Program-made: the position numbers and the translations under genes
Shown here: positions 20,205 through 30,936 of the stretch, one piece after another
Layout: the number at the start of each line of letters is the position of its first letter
How positions within the stretch are numbered: the stretch's first letter is position 1
Origin: an uncultured beta proteobacterium
GTDB lineage: Bacteria; Pseudomonadota; Gammaproteobacteria; Burkholderiales; Burkholderiaceae_C
Direction: 5' to 3'
NCBI GenBank assembly: GCA_903909815.1
Contig: CAIVXG010000085.1
Location: 30,324 to 94,323, forward strand
DNA length: 64,000 bases
Notes under the pieces: generated by a model
Databases searched by the model: none
The model's input: only the letters and a program-made list of their open reading frames with translations
Told to the model about the DNA's origin: nothing

Positions 20205-21362
20205 TCATGACGACATTTCAGATGCATTCACGGACAGCTCAGGTTCTCCATCCAAGCTCAACAACGACGCAATCTTGCCCTTGTCCTGGACACCCAGCTT
20301 GCTGTAGGCATTGCGCAGATGGTGCTTGATGGTAGAGGGGGAAAGTTCAAGCCGGCGCGCCACCTCCTTGTAGGTCAGGCCACCGGCAAAAAGGCGCGTG
20401 ACGTCTCGCTCTCTGGGTGTCAATGATGCAGCCACCGAACGCTTTCGCACCTGGACCACCACGAGCTCAGCCAGATGTCGGACTTCGACCGTGACGCAGC
20501 TACCGACAAAGCCGGACTTGCCCGGCCTCGACGGATCAAGCGAAATCGCGGGGGGCAGGGCCGGACCCGTCCAGTCAGGCCATTGCAGCAGCATGAAATC
20601 GGCAAAACCGCTCTCGGCAAATTGCAGGAACCCGAAACCGTCGCAAATTGCGACGGCCATGCGCGAGCCACTGGTGCCGGCTTTGATCTGGGCTATTTGA
20701 TGGACGCGATTGATGTTGGTAGCCGATGCGACGTGCGGCATCAATGCTTCCATCAAACCCATGTCTTCGGGCGTGAACGGGCGCTGCCGATCATGCCGGT
20801 AAAGCGAGAGGAAGGAATGCAGCCCCAGTACCGGGTCGTCGGCCCAGCACATCAAGGCATGTTCCAGCGAATACTTTTGCACGTAGGCCCGAAATGCCGG
20901 TGACAAACTGGCGTCGGCCGTGGAAATCATCAAGGGGCGGCCGATACCCTCGCTGCGGTACGTGACAGAAGGGTCATCATGCTTGAGGCGCTCCCAGTCA
21001 AGCGCGCACTCCAGTGGCAGGCGGTAGAGGCAACTGTTGTGCATAACGGCCGCACCTTGCCTGAGGGTGGCCCGGCCCATCCAGCCGGAGTCGAAGGCAA
21101 TTCCCTGCTGCAACAACTCGAACACGCCCGGCTCGAACGCACTGATCGCGGTGCCCAGGGCCAGCGGATAGAGGTCCAGCAGCACCGCACTCAAGGCTTC
21201 CAGCGGCGAACCGAGAGCGGGCTTCGCCTGGACCGGCTCGGGCGCGCGCGGCAAGCCCGGCGCGATGCGGCAAAAGGGCCACCAGGCGGCTGTCAGGTCA
21301 GGATGGGTGTCGGGCACGGTCAATTGCAATCGGTATTGCGGGGCGGGAGGTGAAGGGCGCAT
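20205..21362 (-). CDS. LuxR-family transcriptional regulator
   Basis: 385-residue regulator. The C-terminal LuxR/GerE helix-turn-helix is clear: SLTPRERDVTRLFAGG, YKEVARRLELSPSTIKHHLR and AYSKLGVQ. The first 300 residues carry no domain I can name and may be a GAF-like sensor. The start was set at ATG 21362 (MRPSPPAPQYRL); the ORF extends to 21488, but that would nearly fill the gap to the divergent hydrolase. It is divergent from an alpha/beta hydrolase and TonB receptor gene pair, which it probably regulates. Confidence 0.85.
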   Translation of the reverse strand: MRPSPPAPQYRLQLTVPDTHPDLTAAWWPFCRIAPGLPRAPEPVQAKPALGSPLEALSAVLLDLYPLALGTAISAFEPGVFELLQQGIAFDSGWMGRATLRQGAAVMHNSCLYRLPLECALDWERLKHDDPSVTYRSEGIGRPLMISTADASLSPAFRAYVQKYSLEHALMCWADDPVLGLHSFLSLYRHDRQRPFTPEDMGLMEALMPHVASATNINRVHQIAQIKAGTSGSRMAVAICDGFGFLQFAESGFADFMLLQWPDWTGPALPPAISLDPSRPGKSGFVGSCVTVEVRHLAELVVVQVRKRSVAASLTPRERDVTRLFAGGLTYKEVARRLELSPSTIKHHLRNAYSKLGVQDKGKIASLLSLDGEPELSVNASEMSS

Positions 21363-21514
21363 TCCACCAGTTGCGCGGGGCGCGGTCAAGCGAATCCGAA
21401 AAGTATCTCCTCCATCTGGCCGATGGCGCCATCTGAAAGCCGTTTCTAGAATGAATCCAGTACATCGACCCGTTTGCCAACCCGTCAAAGACCCTGTCGC
21501 AGGAGCGTATCTGT

Positions 21515-22351
21515 TTGAAAACCCACATCATTCACGCCAACAGCCAATCCATTACCGTGCACGAGAGCGGAGGCCTTGGCCACGCCATCGTGCTAGTGCA
21601 CGGCAATTCCGCATCCGGGCTCACATTCCGGAAGCAATTGGACAGTCCACTGGGGAGTAAACGACGGCTGGTCGCGATCGACTTGCCGGGCCACGGGGCG
21701 TCGGATCGGGCGCAAGATCCCGGCACTGAATACACCTTGCCGGGCTATGCAAAGACCCTGGTGGCGGTGTGCAAACAACTGGGATTGGATGACGCGATCT
21801 TTGTCGGCTGGAGCCTGGGCGGACACGTGGTGTTGGAGGCCAGCGCCCTGCTGCCTCAGGCTCAAGGCTTTATGATTTTTGGCGCGCCGCCCATCGGTAT
21901 TCCCCCCAGCATGGCGCACGCCTTCTTCCCCCATCCTGCCATGGCTGCGGCCTTCAGCCCGCACTTGAGCGAAACGCAAACAGAAGCCTTCGTGGCTGCC
22001 TTCTTCAAGCCGGACTCGACTGCATCGGCTGAAGCCTTCAAGGCCGACGTTCGGCGCACCGACGGCAACGCGCGACTGGCGCTGGCGGCGAGCATTCAGT
22101 CGGGCGCATACGCCGATGAAATTGCCATCCTGGCCAGCCTGAATGTACCTCTGGCCATAGTACACGCAGAGCAGGAGCAACTGGTCAACGGCGCCTATCT
22201 GAACGCCCTGGTTGCGCCCACACTTTGGCGCTCTGATGTGCAAAGGGTGGCCGATGCCGGACACGCCTTGCACTGGGAGCAGCCCCTGCAGTTCAACGCC
22301 TTGCTGGAGGTGTTTGCGCGTCACTGCCAGCATCAAGCCAGCGTCGCATAG
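21515..22351 (+). CDS. Alpha/beta hydrolase
   Basis: 278-residue alpha/beta-hydrolase fold enzyme. Motifs: oxyanion block AIVLVHGNSASG, VAIDLPGHGASDRA, nucleophile elbow VGWSLGGHVV (Ser) and C-terminal DAGHALHWEQP (catalytic His). The start TTG at 21515 has AGGAG ten bases upstream. The substrate is unknown. It is followed by a TonB-dependent receptor with about 95 bases between and is divergent from the LuxR regulator, so the three may form an uptake-and-hydrolysis locus. Confidence 0.9.
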   Translation: MKTHIIHANSQSITVHESGGLGHAIVLVHGNSASGLTFRKQLDSPLGSKRRLVAIDLPGHGASDRAQDPGTEYTLPGYAKTLVAVCKQLGLDDAIFVGWSLGGHVVLEASALLPQAQGFMIFGAPPIGIPPSMAHAFFPHPAMAAAFSPHLSETQTEAFVAAFFKPDSTASAEAFKADVRRTDGNARLALAASIQSGAYADEIAILASLNVPLAIVHAEQEQLVNGAYLNALVAPTLWRSDVQRVADAGHALHWEQPLQFNALLEVFARHCQHQASVA

Positions 22352-22447
22352 AACCATTGACGTCGAGCATTTTTCAATAGACCGTGGCTTGGCCACAAGA
22401 CGATCTTGCATCCAGTGCAAGTTTTTATAGAACGAGGAGACAGACCC

Positions 22448-24655
22448 ATGAAATCAGCACACATTAGCTGCACGCCAATCCTACGCTGCGGCGCCTTTGC
22501 GAAGTCATTGATTGCGCTGGCGGCGCTGGCGGCCATGTTGCCTGTGGGCGCCCAGTCGGCTGCAGTCACAGACGATGCACCGACGGCGCTGGCGCCGGTG
22601 GTCGTGACCGCGCAAAAGCGCCAGCAGTCGACGCAGGATGTGCCGATCGCGATGACCGTTCTGAATGCCGACGCGCTGGAAAAAACGCGCGCTGGCAGCC
22701 TGGAGGACTTGCAGCAACTGGCACCCAGTTTTTCTTTGGACGACCAGTCGGGGTATCACACGGTGACCGTGCGTGGCGTGGGTGGCGGCGGTCGCAACAT
22801 TGGGTTTGACCCGCGCGTGGGCGTGTATGTGGACGGCATCTACATGGGCCAGTCGCAGGCGTTGGAGCAGCCACTGTTCGATGTCGAGCAAGTCGAAATA
22901 TTGCGCGGTCCGCAAGGCTATCTGTTTGGTCGCAATACCGTGGCCGGTGCCGTCAACATCACGACCGCAGCGCCGACCAAGTCGCTGCAGGGCTTCGTCA
23001 GCGGCGACGTCGGAAGCCACGGCACCCAGAATGTTTCCGCTTCATTCTCCGGACCGATTGCGGACAAGGTGTTGGGCAAGCTCTCGCTGTCGTCGGAGTC
23101 GCACGGCGGTTTCATCACCAACACCTACAACGGCCAAAAAATCGACGATCTGAAACGCGAGACGGTGCGGGGTCAGCTCCTGTTCCAGGCGAGCGACAAG
23201 CTCAAGATCAGTGTTGCTGCCGATTCTTCCCACACCAATCAACAGCTGGTTCTCGGCGAGCCGGTGACGGCCAGCGGCCAGCAGTTGACCGGCGCTACAC
23301 CGATCGGCTCGGTCGATTTCAATGTCACGCCCAAGGAAACGACGCATCTGTCGGGCGCCAGCGTGACGGCCAACTACGCGCTGGACGGTGGCAATACGCT
23401 CACGGCCATCGTCGGCCAGCGCAGCACGCGTCAGGTAAAAACCAACGACACCGATTACAGCGTAGTGGACCAGTTGTCGGTCCACTACGCGGACGACTTC
23501 AAACAGACCTCAGAGGAAGTCCGCATGGCGTCTTCGAACCAGCTCGTTGCGCGCTATGTGGTGGGCGTGTTTCATCTGAACGAGAGCGCTGACACCGCTC
23601 GCGCCGCCAACCTGGGCGCCGCGTTCGGTCCCGCTGCCGGCCTGTCGGTGACGAACAGTGGAACCGTGAAGACCGACACCTCGGCCTTGTACGGCTCGCT
23701 CGATTACGACCTTCTGCCCGCGCTGACGCTGAACCTTGGCGCCCGCTACACGCATGAGACCAAGAACGTGCTGTTCAATCTTGGCAGTGCAGCGCCCGGA
23801 CTCGCTGCCCTCTTCGGCGTTGGCACCCTCAACAACTACACCAACTCCAGGGACGAGAACAACCTCTCGCCCAGCATCGGTGCGATCTACGCCTTGAGCA
23901 AAGAGCAGAACCTCTACGCCAAGTTCTCGCGTGGCTACAAGAGCGGTGGCTGGAATGTCGATTTCATCAGCGCAGCTGCGGCTACCAACCCATCATTCAG
24001 CACCGAGTCGGTGGCTACCTACGAAATCGGCACCAAGGGACAAATGCTCGGCGGCCGCCTGCGCTACGATTTGTCCGTCTACGACAGCACATTCAAAAAC
24101 TTTCAGGTCTTTCAGTTCGTCAACCTGGGTGCCACCAGCGTGCTGCAACTCACGAATGCGGCCGGTGCCCAATCAAAGGGGATGGACGGCAGCCTGACCT
24201 GGCGCGCCACCAAACAGCTGGATCTGGGCGTGAACTTCGGCGTGGTGCACGCCACGTTCAGCAGCTTTTCCGGCTGTACCGCAACCCTGAGTTGCACCGG
24301 CAACCAGCTTCCGTACGCGCCCAAATTCACTTCTGCGCTGACCGCGAATTACGGACTTCCTGTGGCCAGCCTCAACGGCAAGCTGAACTTCTACGGCGAA
24401 TACAGTTACCGCACCAAGTCGTTCTCTGACCCAGTCAACGACCCGGTCACGCAGAGCCTGCCCAGTCGCGAGCTGGTGAACGCGCGCGTCGCCTTCAGCA
24501 CCAACGATTCGCATTGGGACTTCAACCTGTGGGCGCACAACGTGTTCAACAAGGACTCCGTCACGCTGCGCGGTCAGGACTTTCTGGGAACCTACATCGT
24601 GAAACGGATGGAGCCGCGCATGGTGGGCATCCAGGTCAAATACTTCTTCGACTGA
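22448..24655 (+). CDS. TonB-dependent outer membrane receptor
   Basis: 735-residue outer membrane receptor for energised uptake. It has a signal peptide around SLIALAALAAMLPVGAQSA and a TonB-box/plug start PVVVTAQKRQQSTQDVP. The plug holds DVEQVEILRGPQGYLFGRN and AGAVNITT, then a 22-strand-type barrel ends VGIQVKYFFD. The plug resembles the OMR-type receptors common in sphingomonads and other aromatic or steroid users. Siderophores are also possible. ATG 22448 follows ACGAGGAGACAG, a strong ribosome binding site. It is downstream of the hydrolase. Confidence 0.93.
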   Translation: MKSAHISCTPILRCGAFAKSLIALAALAAMLPVGAQSAAVTDDAPTALAPVVVTAQKRQQSTQDVPIAMTVLNADALEKTRAGSLEDLQQLAPSFSLDDQSGYHTVTVRGVGGGGRNIGFDPRVGVYVDGIYMGQSQALEQPLFDVEQVEILRGPQGYLFGRNTVAGAVNITTAAPTKSLQGFVSGDVGSHGTQNVSASFSGPIADKVLGKLSLSSESHGGFITNTYNGQKIDDLKRETVRGQLLFQASDKLKISVAADSSHTNQQLVLGEPVTASGQQLTGATPIGSVDFNVTPKETTHLSGASVTANYALDGGNTLTAIVGQRSTRQVKTNDTDYSVVDQLSVHYADDFKQTSEEVRMASSNQLVARYVVGVFHLNESADTARAANLGAAFGPAAGLSVTNSGTVKTDTSALYGSLDYDLLPALTLNLGARYTHETKNVLFNLGSAAPGLAALFGVGTLNNYTNSRDENNLSPSIGAIYALSKEQNLYAKFSRGYKSGGWNVDFISAAAATNPSFSTESVATYEIGTKGQMLGGRLRYDLSVYDSTFKNFQVFQFVNLGATSVLQLTNAAGAQSKGMDGSLTWRATKQLDLGVNFGVVHATFSSFSGCTATLSCTGNQLPYAPKFTSALTANYGLPVASLNGKLNFYGEYSYRTKSFSDPVNDPVTQSLPSRELVNARVAFSTNDSHWDFNLWAHNVFNKDSVTLRGQDFLGTYIVKRMEPRMVGIQVKYFFD

Positions 24656-24683
24656 TTTTCCGAGGAGTCTTGATCGGCATCAG

Positions 24684-25451
24684 TCAGGGCGCAAACCCCA
24701 GTACCACCCGGCGCGTGGTCGCGCTCTTCTTCTCGATCTTGGTCACCACCACAGCGCCAATCTCCGAAGTATTTGCCACATGCGTGCCGCCGCAGGGCTG
24801 AAAGTCGATGAGCTCGGTCTGCCCGATGCGGATGGTGCGGATGCGTCCCGTTCCGCGCGGCGGCTGCACTGACATGCTTTTGACCAGCGCCGGGTTCGCG
24901 TCCAGTTCCTCGTCTGTGATGCTGCCCACCGCAACCGGGTGCGCGGCAGCCACCAGCATGGCGATGCCGGCACTGAGCGCATCCTTGTCCAGCGGGTCGG
25001 TCATGTTGAAGTCCAGACGCGCATAGTCGGGCGTGATGGAGCAGCCGTTCACCAGTTGCGGCACCAAGTGGCACAGCAGATGGGTGGTGGTGTGAAAGCG
25101 CATCAGGCGATGCCGGCGCGCCCAGTCGATGCGGGCCGTGACGCTGTCGCCCAGCTTCAGGCCACGCTCTGTACAGAAAGTCTGGATCGAGACCGTGCCG
25201 TCTCCATGCAGCTGCGGTAGGTGGAGGATATCGCTGGAGAACCGTCCGGCTTCGTCCTTTCCTTTGCGCGTGTCGATAATCGAGATTTCCGTGCCGTCTG
25301 CCAGCACCAGCATACCCGCGTCACCCGCCTGGCCACCGCCTAGCGGATAGAACACCGTGCGGTCCAGTGCGACGCCCTGGTCGTTGATGGCGGTCACCGT
25401 GGCCGTGCATTCCCCTAGATAAGCATCGCTACGGAACAGGTCTTGTGTCAT
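24684..25451 (-). CDS. Alanyl-tRNA editing protein, AlaX type
   Basis: Stand-alone homologue of the alanyl-tRNA synthetase editing domain, which hydrolyses mischarged Ser- or Gly-tRNA(Ala). The 255 residues carry the zinc-binding pair HTTTHLL and CGGTH, and the N-terminal editing-domain block DRTVFYPLGGGQAGD. It starts nine bases after the SPFH gene stop on the same strand, so both probably share a transcript. No alaS is in the window. Confidence 0.9.
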   Translation of the reverse strand: MTQDLFRSDAYLGECTATVTAINDQGVALDRTVFYPLGGGQAGDAGMLVLADGTEISIIDTRKGKDEAGRFSSDILHLPQLHGDGTVSIQTFCTERGLKLGDSVTARIDWARRHRLMRFHTTTHLLCHLVPQLVNGCSITPDYARLDFNMTDPLDKDALSAGIAMLVAAAHPVAVGSITDEELDANPALVKSMSVQPPRGTGRIRTIRIGQTELIDFQPCGGTHVANTSEIGAVVVTKIEKKSATTRRVVLGFAP

Positions 25452-25460
25452 GCGAGGTGA

Positions 25461-26306
25461 CTACTTGGCCGTGCGATCGACGTTGATGAAAGGCGTGGCG
25501 CCGCCGCTCACCTGGGGCAGCTTGCCATCCCACTTGGCGATGGCGGCGCGCTCGTTTTCGATGCGTCTAAGCGACAATAATTCAGCTGTGATCTGCTGGC
25601 GCTGCAGCGCCAGTGACTCGGCTTCGGCGCGCGCGCCCACGACTTTTTGCTGCGCCTCCACCTGTAGCCGTTGCAGGTCGCGTTCCGCCTGCTGCTTTTG
25701 CTGCTCGGCCTTGACCTTGTTTTCAATCGCGTCGGAGAAGCTCTTGGAGAAGGCGAAGTTGATCAGGTTGAACTCGTCCAGCGCCAGACCGTGACGGGCC
25801 ATTTTTTCTTTCAGCAAGACGGAGATGGCGTCACGCACCTCAGTGCGGCGTGTGATCAGCTCTTCCGCAGTAAAGCGTGCGGTCACGGCTTTCACAGCCT
25901 CGTGCGTGGCAGGCATGATGATGCGCTCGGCCGCCACGTCGGTCGAGGGGCCGATGTTCTTGAAAGCCTCCACGGCATAGCTCGGCTCCAGGTGGTAATT
26001 GATCGCGACCTTGGTGTGCACCGACTGCAGGTCTTTGGATGCGGCGTCGCCTTCGCCTTCGCCCTTTTGGATCTGGATATTCATGGTGTGCATGGTCTGC
26101 GCGATGGGCCAGCGAAAGTGCAGACCCGGCTCATACAGCTCGTTCCTGGCGGACCCAAATGTGGTCATGACGCCGCGGCTACCGGCGGGTACCACGGCCA
26201 CGGGAGCGATGAACACCGCCACCAGAGCGACGACCAAGACCAGCACCGCGTTGCGCACCCAATTGCGCGGCAAGCCGCTGTTAGAAAACCGATTTTCAAA
26301 AGCCAT
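25461..26306 (-). CDS. SPFH/prohibitin-family membrane protein
   Basis: 281-residue prohibitin-like scaffold. It has one N-terminal membrane segment ([21 protein letters not shown]), the SPFH domain ([32 protein letters not shown]), and a long coiled coil rich in Glu, Gln and Ala ([20 protein letters not shown]). ATG 26306 was chosen over the longer ORF because GGAGGA lies four bases upstream. Such proteins form membrane microdomain rings. It is divergent from leuS, and the ORF-track extension of leuS over it is a shadow. Confidence 0.92.
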   Translation of the reverse strand: MAFENRFSNSGLPRNWVRNAVLVLVVALVAVFIAPVAVVPAGSRGVMTTFGSARNELYEPGLHFRWPIAQTMHTMNIQIQKGEGEGDAASKDLQSVHTKVAINYHLEPSYAVEAFKNIGPSTDVAAERIIMPATHEAVKAVTARFTAEELITRRTEVRDAISVLLKEKMARHGLALDEFNLINFAFSKSFSDAIENKVKAEQQKQQAERDLQRLQVEAQQKVVGARAEAESLALQRQQITAELLSLRRIENERAAIAKWDGKLPQVSGGATPFINVDRTAK

Positions 26307-26510
26307 GGTTCCTCCGCTATTACGTTTGACCGACAAAAGCCTTGCCTGGAAACTGCTTGCGCACGAGAACTCGAGAAATCCTCAGGAGCGGAGCCGATTC
26401 TGCCGCAAGTTCAAGTCAAAGTTGTTCCATCGCTGCTGGCACGAGTCCTTTCGCCCCAGACGCCCAGCCTAAAATCGCCCCTTGCGCCACATTTCACGCT
26501 CATTCCCGCC

Positions 26511-29192
26511 ATGCAAGACAAATACACCCCCGCCGAAGTTGAGCGCGCCGCGCACACGCACTGGACCGCCATCGACGCCTACCGCGTCACGGAAAACGCG
26601 CTGGACGCCAACGGTCAGCCGAAGAAGAAGTTCTACGCCTGCTCCATGCTGCCCTACCCCAGCGGCAAGCTGCACATGGGCCATGTACGCAACTACACCA
26701 TCAACGACATGCTCACGCGCCAGTTGCGCATGCAGGGCTACAACGTGCTCATGCCGATGGGCTGGGACGCGTTTGGTCTGCCGGCGGAAAACGCCGCCCT
26801 GAAGAACGGCGTGCCTCCGGCCAAGTGGACGTTCGAGAACATCGCCTACATGAAGGAGCAGATGCAGGGCATGGGCCTGGCCATCGACTGGAGCCGCGAG
26901 GTCGCCACCTGCACGCCCGAGTACTACAAGTGGAACCAGTGGCTATTCCTGAAAATGCTGGAAAGGGGCATCGCCTACCGCAAGACCCAGGTCGTGAACT
27001 GGGACCCGGTGGACCAGACCGTGCTGGCGAACGAGCAGGTGATCGACGGCAAGGGCTGGCGCACCGGCGCGACTGTCGAAAAGCGCGAGATTCCGGGCTA
27101 CTACTTGAAGATCACCGACTACGCGCCCGAGTTGCTGGACCAGGTGCAAAACGGCCTGCCGGGCTGGCCCGAGCGCGTCAAGCTGATGCAGGAGAACTGG
27201 ATCGGCAAGAGCGAAGGCGTGCGCTTTGCCTTCCCGCACGAGATCCGCGACGCATCTGGCGCCTTGATTGGCGACGGTCGCATGTATGTGTTCACGACAC
27301 GCGTGGACACCATCATGGGAGTCACTTTCTGCGCCGTGGCGCCGGAGCATCCCTTGGCCCTGCACGCGGCGGCCAGCAACCCCGCGCTCGCCGCCTTCAT
27401 CGAGGAATGCGGCAAGGGCGGTACCACTGAAGCCGAACTGGCCACGCAGGAAAAGAAGGGCATGGCCACGGGCCTGTTCGTGACGCACCCGCTCACCGGC
27501 GACCAGGTCGCGGTGTGGGTTGGCAACTACGTACTGATGTCTTACGGCGATGGCGCTGTCATGGGTGTGCCGGCGCATGACGAGCGCGACTTTGCGTTTG
27601 CGCTGAAGTATCAGCTGCCGATCCAGCAGGTGGTGGCTGTAGGAGCCCAGACGTTTGACAACATCGCGTGGCAAGACTGGTACGCGGAGAAGGGAGCCGG
27701 CGTCGCAGTCAACTCCGAAAAATACAACGACCTGTCGTTCAAGGCCTGCGTCGACGCAGTCGCCGCCGACCTGCTGGCGTTGGGTCTGGGCGAGAAGAAG
27801 ATCACCTGGCGCTTGCGCGACTGGGGCGTTTCGCGCCAGCGCTACTGGGGCACGCCCATCCCGATCATCCACTGCGAGGAGCACGGCGCCGTACCCGTGC
27901 CCGAGAAAGACCTGCCGGTGGTGCTGCCGCTGGACTGCATCCCGGACGGTTCCGGCAATCCGCTGCACAAGCATGAAGGTTTCCACGGGGGGGTGACCTG
28001 CCCGGTCTGCGGCAAGGCGGCGCGGCGCGAGACCGACACCATGGACACCTTTGTCGATTCGTCCTGGTACTTCATGCGCTACTGCGATCCAACGAATAGC
28101 GGAAAAATGGTGGCCGGTGGCGCCGATTACTGGATGCCGATGGATCAGTACATCGGCGGTATCGAACATGCCATCCTGCACCTGCTGTACGCGCGCTTCT
28201 GGACCAAGGTGATGCGCGATCTCGGTCTCATCAAGATCGACGAGCCTTTCACCAAGCTGCTGACGCAGGGCATGGTGCTGAACCACATCTACTCGCGCAA
28301 GAGCGACAAGGGCGGCGTCGAGTATTTCTGGCCGCACGAAGTCGAAGACCTGCACGACGCTGGAGGCAAGGTCACGGGCGCCAGGCTGAAGCAGGCCAAG
28401 GACGGCCTGCCCGCGGGAACACTCATTACCTACGAGGGCGTGGGCACGATGAGCAAGAGCAAGAACAATGGAGTCGATCCACAGGACCTGATCGGCAAGT
28501 ATGGCGCCGACACGGCGCGCCTGTACACCATGTTCACGGCGCCGCCCGAGGCCACACTGGAGTGGAACGACGCGGCCGTCGAAGGCTCGTACCGCTTCTT
28601 GCGCCGCGTGTGGAACTTCGGCGTCAAGCTCAAGGCGACCGGCCAGGTGGCTGCCGGCACCGGCCGTTTTCAGGACGTCGCGTATGGCAAGGAGGCGAAG
28701 GCGCTGCGTCTGGAGGTCCACAGCGTGCTCAAGCAGATCGATTACGACTACCAGCGCATGCAGTACAACACCGTCGTTTCTGGCGCGATGAAGCTGCTCA
28801 ACGCGCTGGATGACTTCAAGGCCTCCGAGTCGGCCGGTTCCACCGCAGCGCTTTACGAGGGTTTCGGCATCTTGCTGCGCTGTCTGTACCCAGCCACGCC
28901 GCACATCGCGCATGCGCTCTGGCAGGAGCTGGGCTACGCCTCGGCCTTCGGTGACCTGCTGGATGCGCCCTGGCCCAAGGTGGATGAAGCCGCCTTGCAG
29001 CAGGATGAGATCGAACTCATGCTGCAGGTCAACGGCAAACTGCGCGGCTCGGTCCGGGTCGCCGCGCAGGCTTCGCGCGAGGTGATCGAACAGGCCGCCT
29101 TGCAGCACGAAGCGGTGCAACTGTTTGCTCAGGGTGCGCCGGTGAAAAAGGTGGTGGTGGTGCCCGGTCGATTGGTGAATGTGGTGGTGTGA
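26511..29192 (+). CDS. leuS: Leucyl-tRNA synthetase
   Basis: Class Ia synthetase charging tRNA(Leu). It has 893 residues. HIGH-type motif [16 protein letters not shown] is near residues 47-62, followed by the CP1 editing domain ([20 protein letters not shown]), a zinc-knuckle region ([18 protein letters not shown]), the KMSKS motif as [13 protein letters not shown] and the anticodon-binding C-terminus. The ORF in the track begins 280 codons earlier; ATG 26511 ([15 protein letters not shown]) is the family start. The stop overlaps lptE by TGATG. Confidence 0.97.
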   Translation: MQDKYTPAEVERAAHTHWTAIDAYRVTENALDANGQPKKKFYACSMLPYPSGKLHMGHVRNYTINDMLTRQLRMQGYNVLMPMGWDAFGLPAENAALKNGVPPAKWTFENIAYMKEQMQGMGLAIDWSREVATCTPEYYKWNQWLFLKMLERGIAYRKTQVVNWDPVDQTVLANEQVIDGKGWRTGATVEKREIPGYYLKITDYAPELLDQVQNGLPGWPERVKLMQENWIGKSEGVRFAFPHEIRDASGALIGDGRMYVFTTRVDTIMGVTFCAVAPEHPLALHAAASNPALAAFIEECGKGGTTEAELATQEKKGMATGLFVTHPLTGDQVAVWVGNYVLMSYGDGAVMGVPAHDERDFAFALKYQLPIQQVVAVGAQTFDNIAWQDWYAEKGAGVAVNSEKYNDLSFKACVDAVAADLLALGLGEKKITWRLRDWGVSRQRYWGTPIPIIHCEEHGAVPVPEKDLPVVLPLDCIPDGSGNPLHKHEGFHGGVTCPVCGKAARRETDTMDTFVDSSWYFMRYCDPTNSGKMVAGGADYWMPMDQYIGGIEHAILHLLYARFWTKVMRDLGLIKIDEPFTKLLTQGMVLNHIYSRKSDKGGVEYFWPHEVEDLHDAGGKVTGARLKQAKDGLPAGTLITYEGVGTMSKSKNNGVDPQDLIGKYGADTARLYTMFTAPPEATLEWNDAAVEGSYRFLRRVWNFGVKLKATGQVAAGTGRFQDVAYGKEAKALRLEVHSVLKQIDYDYQRMQYNTVVSGAMKLLNALDDFKASESAGSTAALYEGFGILLRCLYPATPHIAHALWQELGYASAFGDLLDAPWPKVDEAALQQDEIELMLQVNGKLRGSVRVAAQASREVIEQAALQHEAVQLFAQGAPVKKVVVVPGRLVNVVV

Positions 29193-29689
29193 TGCGACGT
29201 CATATCTTTCTTTTTCTATTGGCTTCGGCGTTGCTTTCGGGCTGCGGCTTCAAGTTGCGCCAGGCGCCCGGTTTTGCATTCAGCTCCATCTACGTTTTGA
29301 CGCCCGACAACTCTGCTTTTGGTTCTGCGCTCAAGCGCAGCGTCGCTTCCAACGACAAGGTGCAGGTGATCACCGATGGCAAGCTGAGCGATGGCGCCCA
29401 GGTGGTGTTTGAATTGCTGGGGGACCAGCGGGAAAAATTGGTACTGAGCATGAGCCCAGCGGGTCAGGTGCTTGAGCTTCAGTTGCGCCTGCGCATCAAG
29501 TTCCGCCTGCGTGGCGCCGACGGCAAAGAGCTGATTCCCGTCACGGAAATCATGCAGCAGCGTGGCTTCAGCTACAACGAGTCGGCGGCACTTGGCAAAG
29601 AGGCGGAAGAAAATCTCCTGTACCGGGATATTCAATCCGACGTGGTGCAGCAGGTGCTGCGGCGCTTGGCGGCGGTGCAAACATTATGA
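29192..29689 (+). CDS. lptE: LPS-assembly lipoprotein LptE
   Basis: LptE plugs the LptD barrel and helps move lipopolysaccharide to the outer leaflet. The 165 residues open with a lipoprotein signal and lipobox (LLSGCGF) and then the family block KLRQAPGFAFSSIYV. The middle is variable. ATG 29192 overlaps the leuS stop. The order leuS-lptE-holA is the standard one in proteobacteria and strongly supports the call despite weak sequence conservation of LptE. Confidence 0.92.
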   Translation: MRRHIFLFLLASALLSGCGFKLRQAPGFAFSSIYVLTPDNSAFGSALKRSVASNDKVQVITDGKLSDGAQVVFELLGDQREKLVLSMSPAGQVLELQLRLRIKFRLRGADGKELIPVTEIMQQRGFSYNESAALGKEAEENLLYRDIQSDVVQQVLRRLAAVQTL

Positions 29690-29693
29690 AAAC

Positions 29694-29748
29694 TTGCGGG
29701 ACAGACCAAAGCTGCGCGCAGCGAGCGTGCTCGGTCCTCAGCTGATCA
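29694..29748 (+). repeat. Dispersed repeat copy 2, 5' of holA
   Basis: GCGGGACAGACC at the start and CTCGGTCCTCAGCTGATCAC at the end parallel the segment before ssb (2725-2779). The inverted pairing is weaker than in copy 1. It ends two bases before the holA ATG and fills the gap between lptE and holA. Confidence 0.45.
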
Positions 29749-29750
29749 CC

Positions 29751-30833
29751 ATGCAACTCGCCGCCTCGCAACTTGCCGTGCATCTGCAAAAGGGCCTGCG
29801 CTCGCTCTACGCCGTGCATGGCGACGAGCCCTTGCTGGCGCAGGAGGCGGTGGACGCGATTCGGGCCGCGGCGCGCGGACAGGGCTACACCGAGCGCAGT
29901 GCTCACACCGTTTCCGGGGCCCACTTCGATTGGAGTGAAGTGCTGGCTGCAGGTGGCTCCTTGAGCCTGTTTTCAGACAAGCAGATCATTGAAGTTCGCA
30001 TCCCTTCGGGTAAACCGGGCAAGGAAGGAAGTCCCGCCATCCAGCAGTTGGCGCAGGCGGCGCAGGGCAATGAGGACACGGTCACCATTGTCATCCTGCC
30101 GCGCTTGGACAAGGCTACGAAGACCGGTGCTTGGTTCATGGCGCTGGAGAATTTTGGTGTGACGATTGCGGTCGAGCCGGTCGAGCGCGCGGCGCTGCCG
30201 CAGTGGATTGCGCAGCGTCTGCAAACCTTGGGCCTGCGTGTGGCCTCGGGCGTCCAAGGGCAGCGCAGCCTGCAGTTCTTTGCCGATCGGGTCGAAGGCA
30301 ATTTGCTTGCGGCGTTCCAGGAAATCCAGAAGCTCGCCTTGCTCTACCCGGTCGGCGAACTCAGCTTCGAGCAGCTGGAGAGCGCCGTGCTCAACGTTGC
30401 GCGCTACGACGTGTTTAAGCTCTCGGAGGCCGTATTGGCGGGCCAAGCTGGGCGCGTGCAGCGCATGCTGGATGGACTGCAGGCCGAGGGCGAGGCTGAG
30501 GTGCTGGTGCACTACGCACTGTCCGAGGACATCCGCGCCTTGAAGCGGGTGAAGGACGCGCTCAGCGCCGGTCGCCCGCTGCCAGTGGCGCTGCGCGAGC
30601 AGCGTATCTGGGGCGCGCGTGAACGCCTGTTCGAACGGGTGCTACCGCACCTGAGTGCTGCCACCTTGACACAGTTACTGCGCTGCGCACACCTGGTGGA
30701 TGGCATCGTCAAGGGTTTGAAGCAACCCGACTGGCCCAACGACGGCTGGCAGGCCCTGCACCGACTGGCAATGATGCTGTGCAGCGAGTGCGCGCTTCAG
30801 ATCGGTCCGGCTCGGCCGCCCGGCGTGCGCTGA
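29751..30833 (+). CDS. holA: DNA polymerase III delta subunit
   Basis: Delta opens the beta sliding clamp within the clamp loader. The 360 residues begin MQLAASQLAVHLQKGLRSLY, AVHGDEPLLAQEAVD (typical of HolA). GSLSLFSDKQIIEVRIPSGK and the domain II-III region FFADRVEGNLLAAFQEIQKL follow. ATG 29751 was chosen; the track ORF starts inside lptE. Together with leuS and lptE upstream it forms a conserved cluster. Confidence 0.96.
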   Translation: MQLAASQLAVHLQKGLRSLYAVHGDEPLLAQEAVDAIRAAARGQGYTERSAHTVSGAHFDWSEVLAAGGSLSLFSDKQIIEVRIPSGKPGKEGSPAIQQLAQAAQGNEDTVTIVILPRLDKATKTGAWFMALENFGVTIAVEPVERAALPQWIAQRLQTLGLRVASGVQGQRSLQFFADRVEGNLLAAFQEIQKLALLYPVGELSFEQLESAVLNVARYDVFKLSEAVLAGQAGRVQRMLDGLQAEGEAEVLVHYALSEDIRALKRVKDALSAGRPLPVALREQRIWGARERLFERVLPHLSAATLTQLLRCAHLVDGIVKGLKQPDWPNDGWQALHRLAMMLCSECALQIGPARPPGVR

Positions 30834-30936
30834 CATTCATTGCGGCCATCGAGCCAGAGCAATTCGATGACGTTGATCACCGCTCCCGAATCATTCAAAT
30901 GTCAACGCCCTTGCTTTATACCGGCCCTTGAAGCCG

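Noticed and set aside
25671-26510. 280-codon upstream extension of the leuS ORF
   Set aside because: It lies antisense to the SPFH gene, reads as low-quality protein, and the known LeuS N-terminus begins at ATG 26511.
26943-29120. 725-codon minus-strand ORF inside leuS
   Set aside because: GC-rich third-position shadow of leuS; His/Arg/Val-rich composition without motifs.
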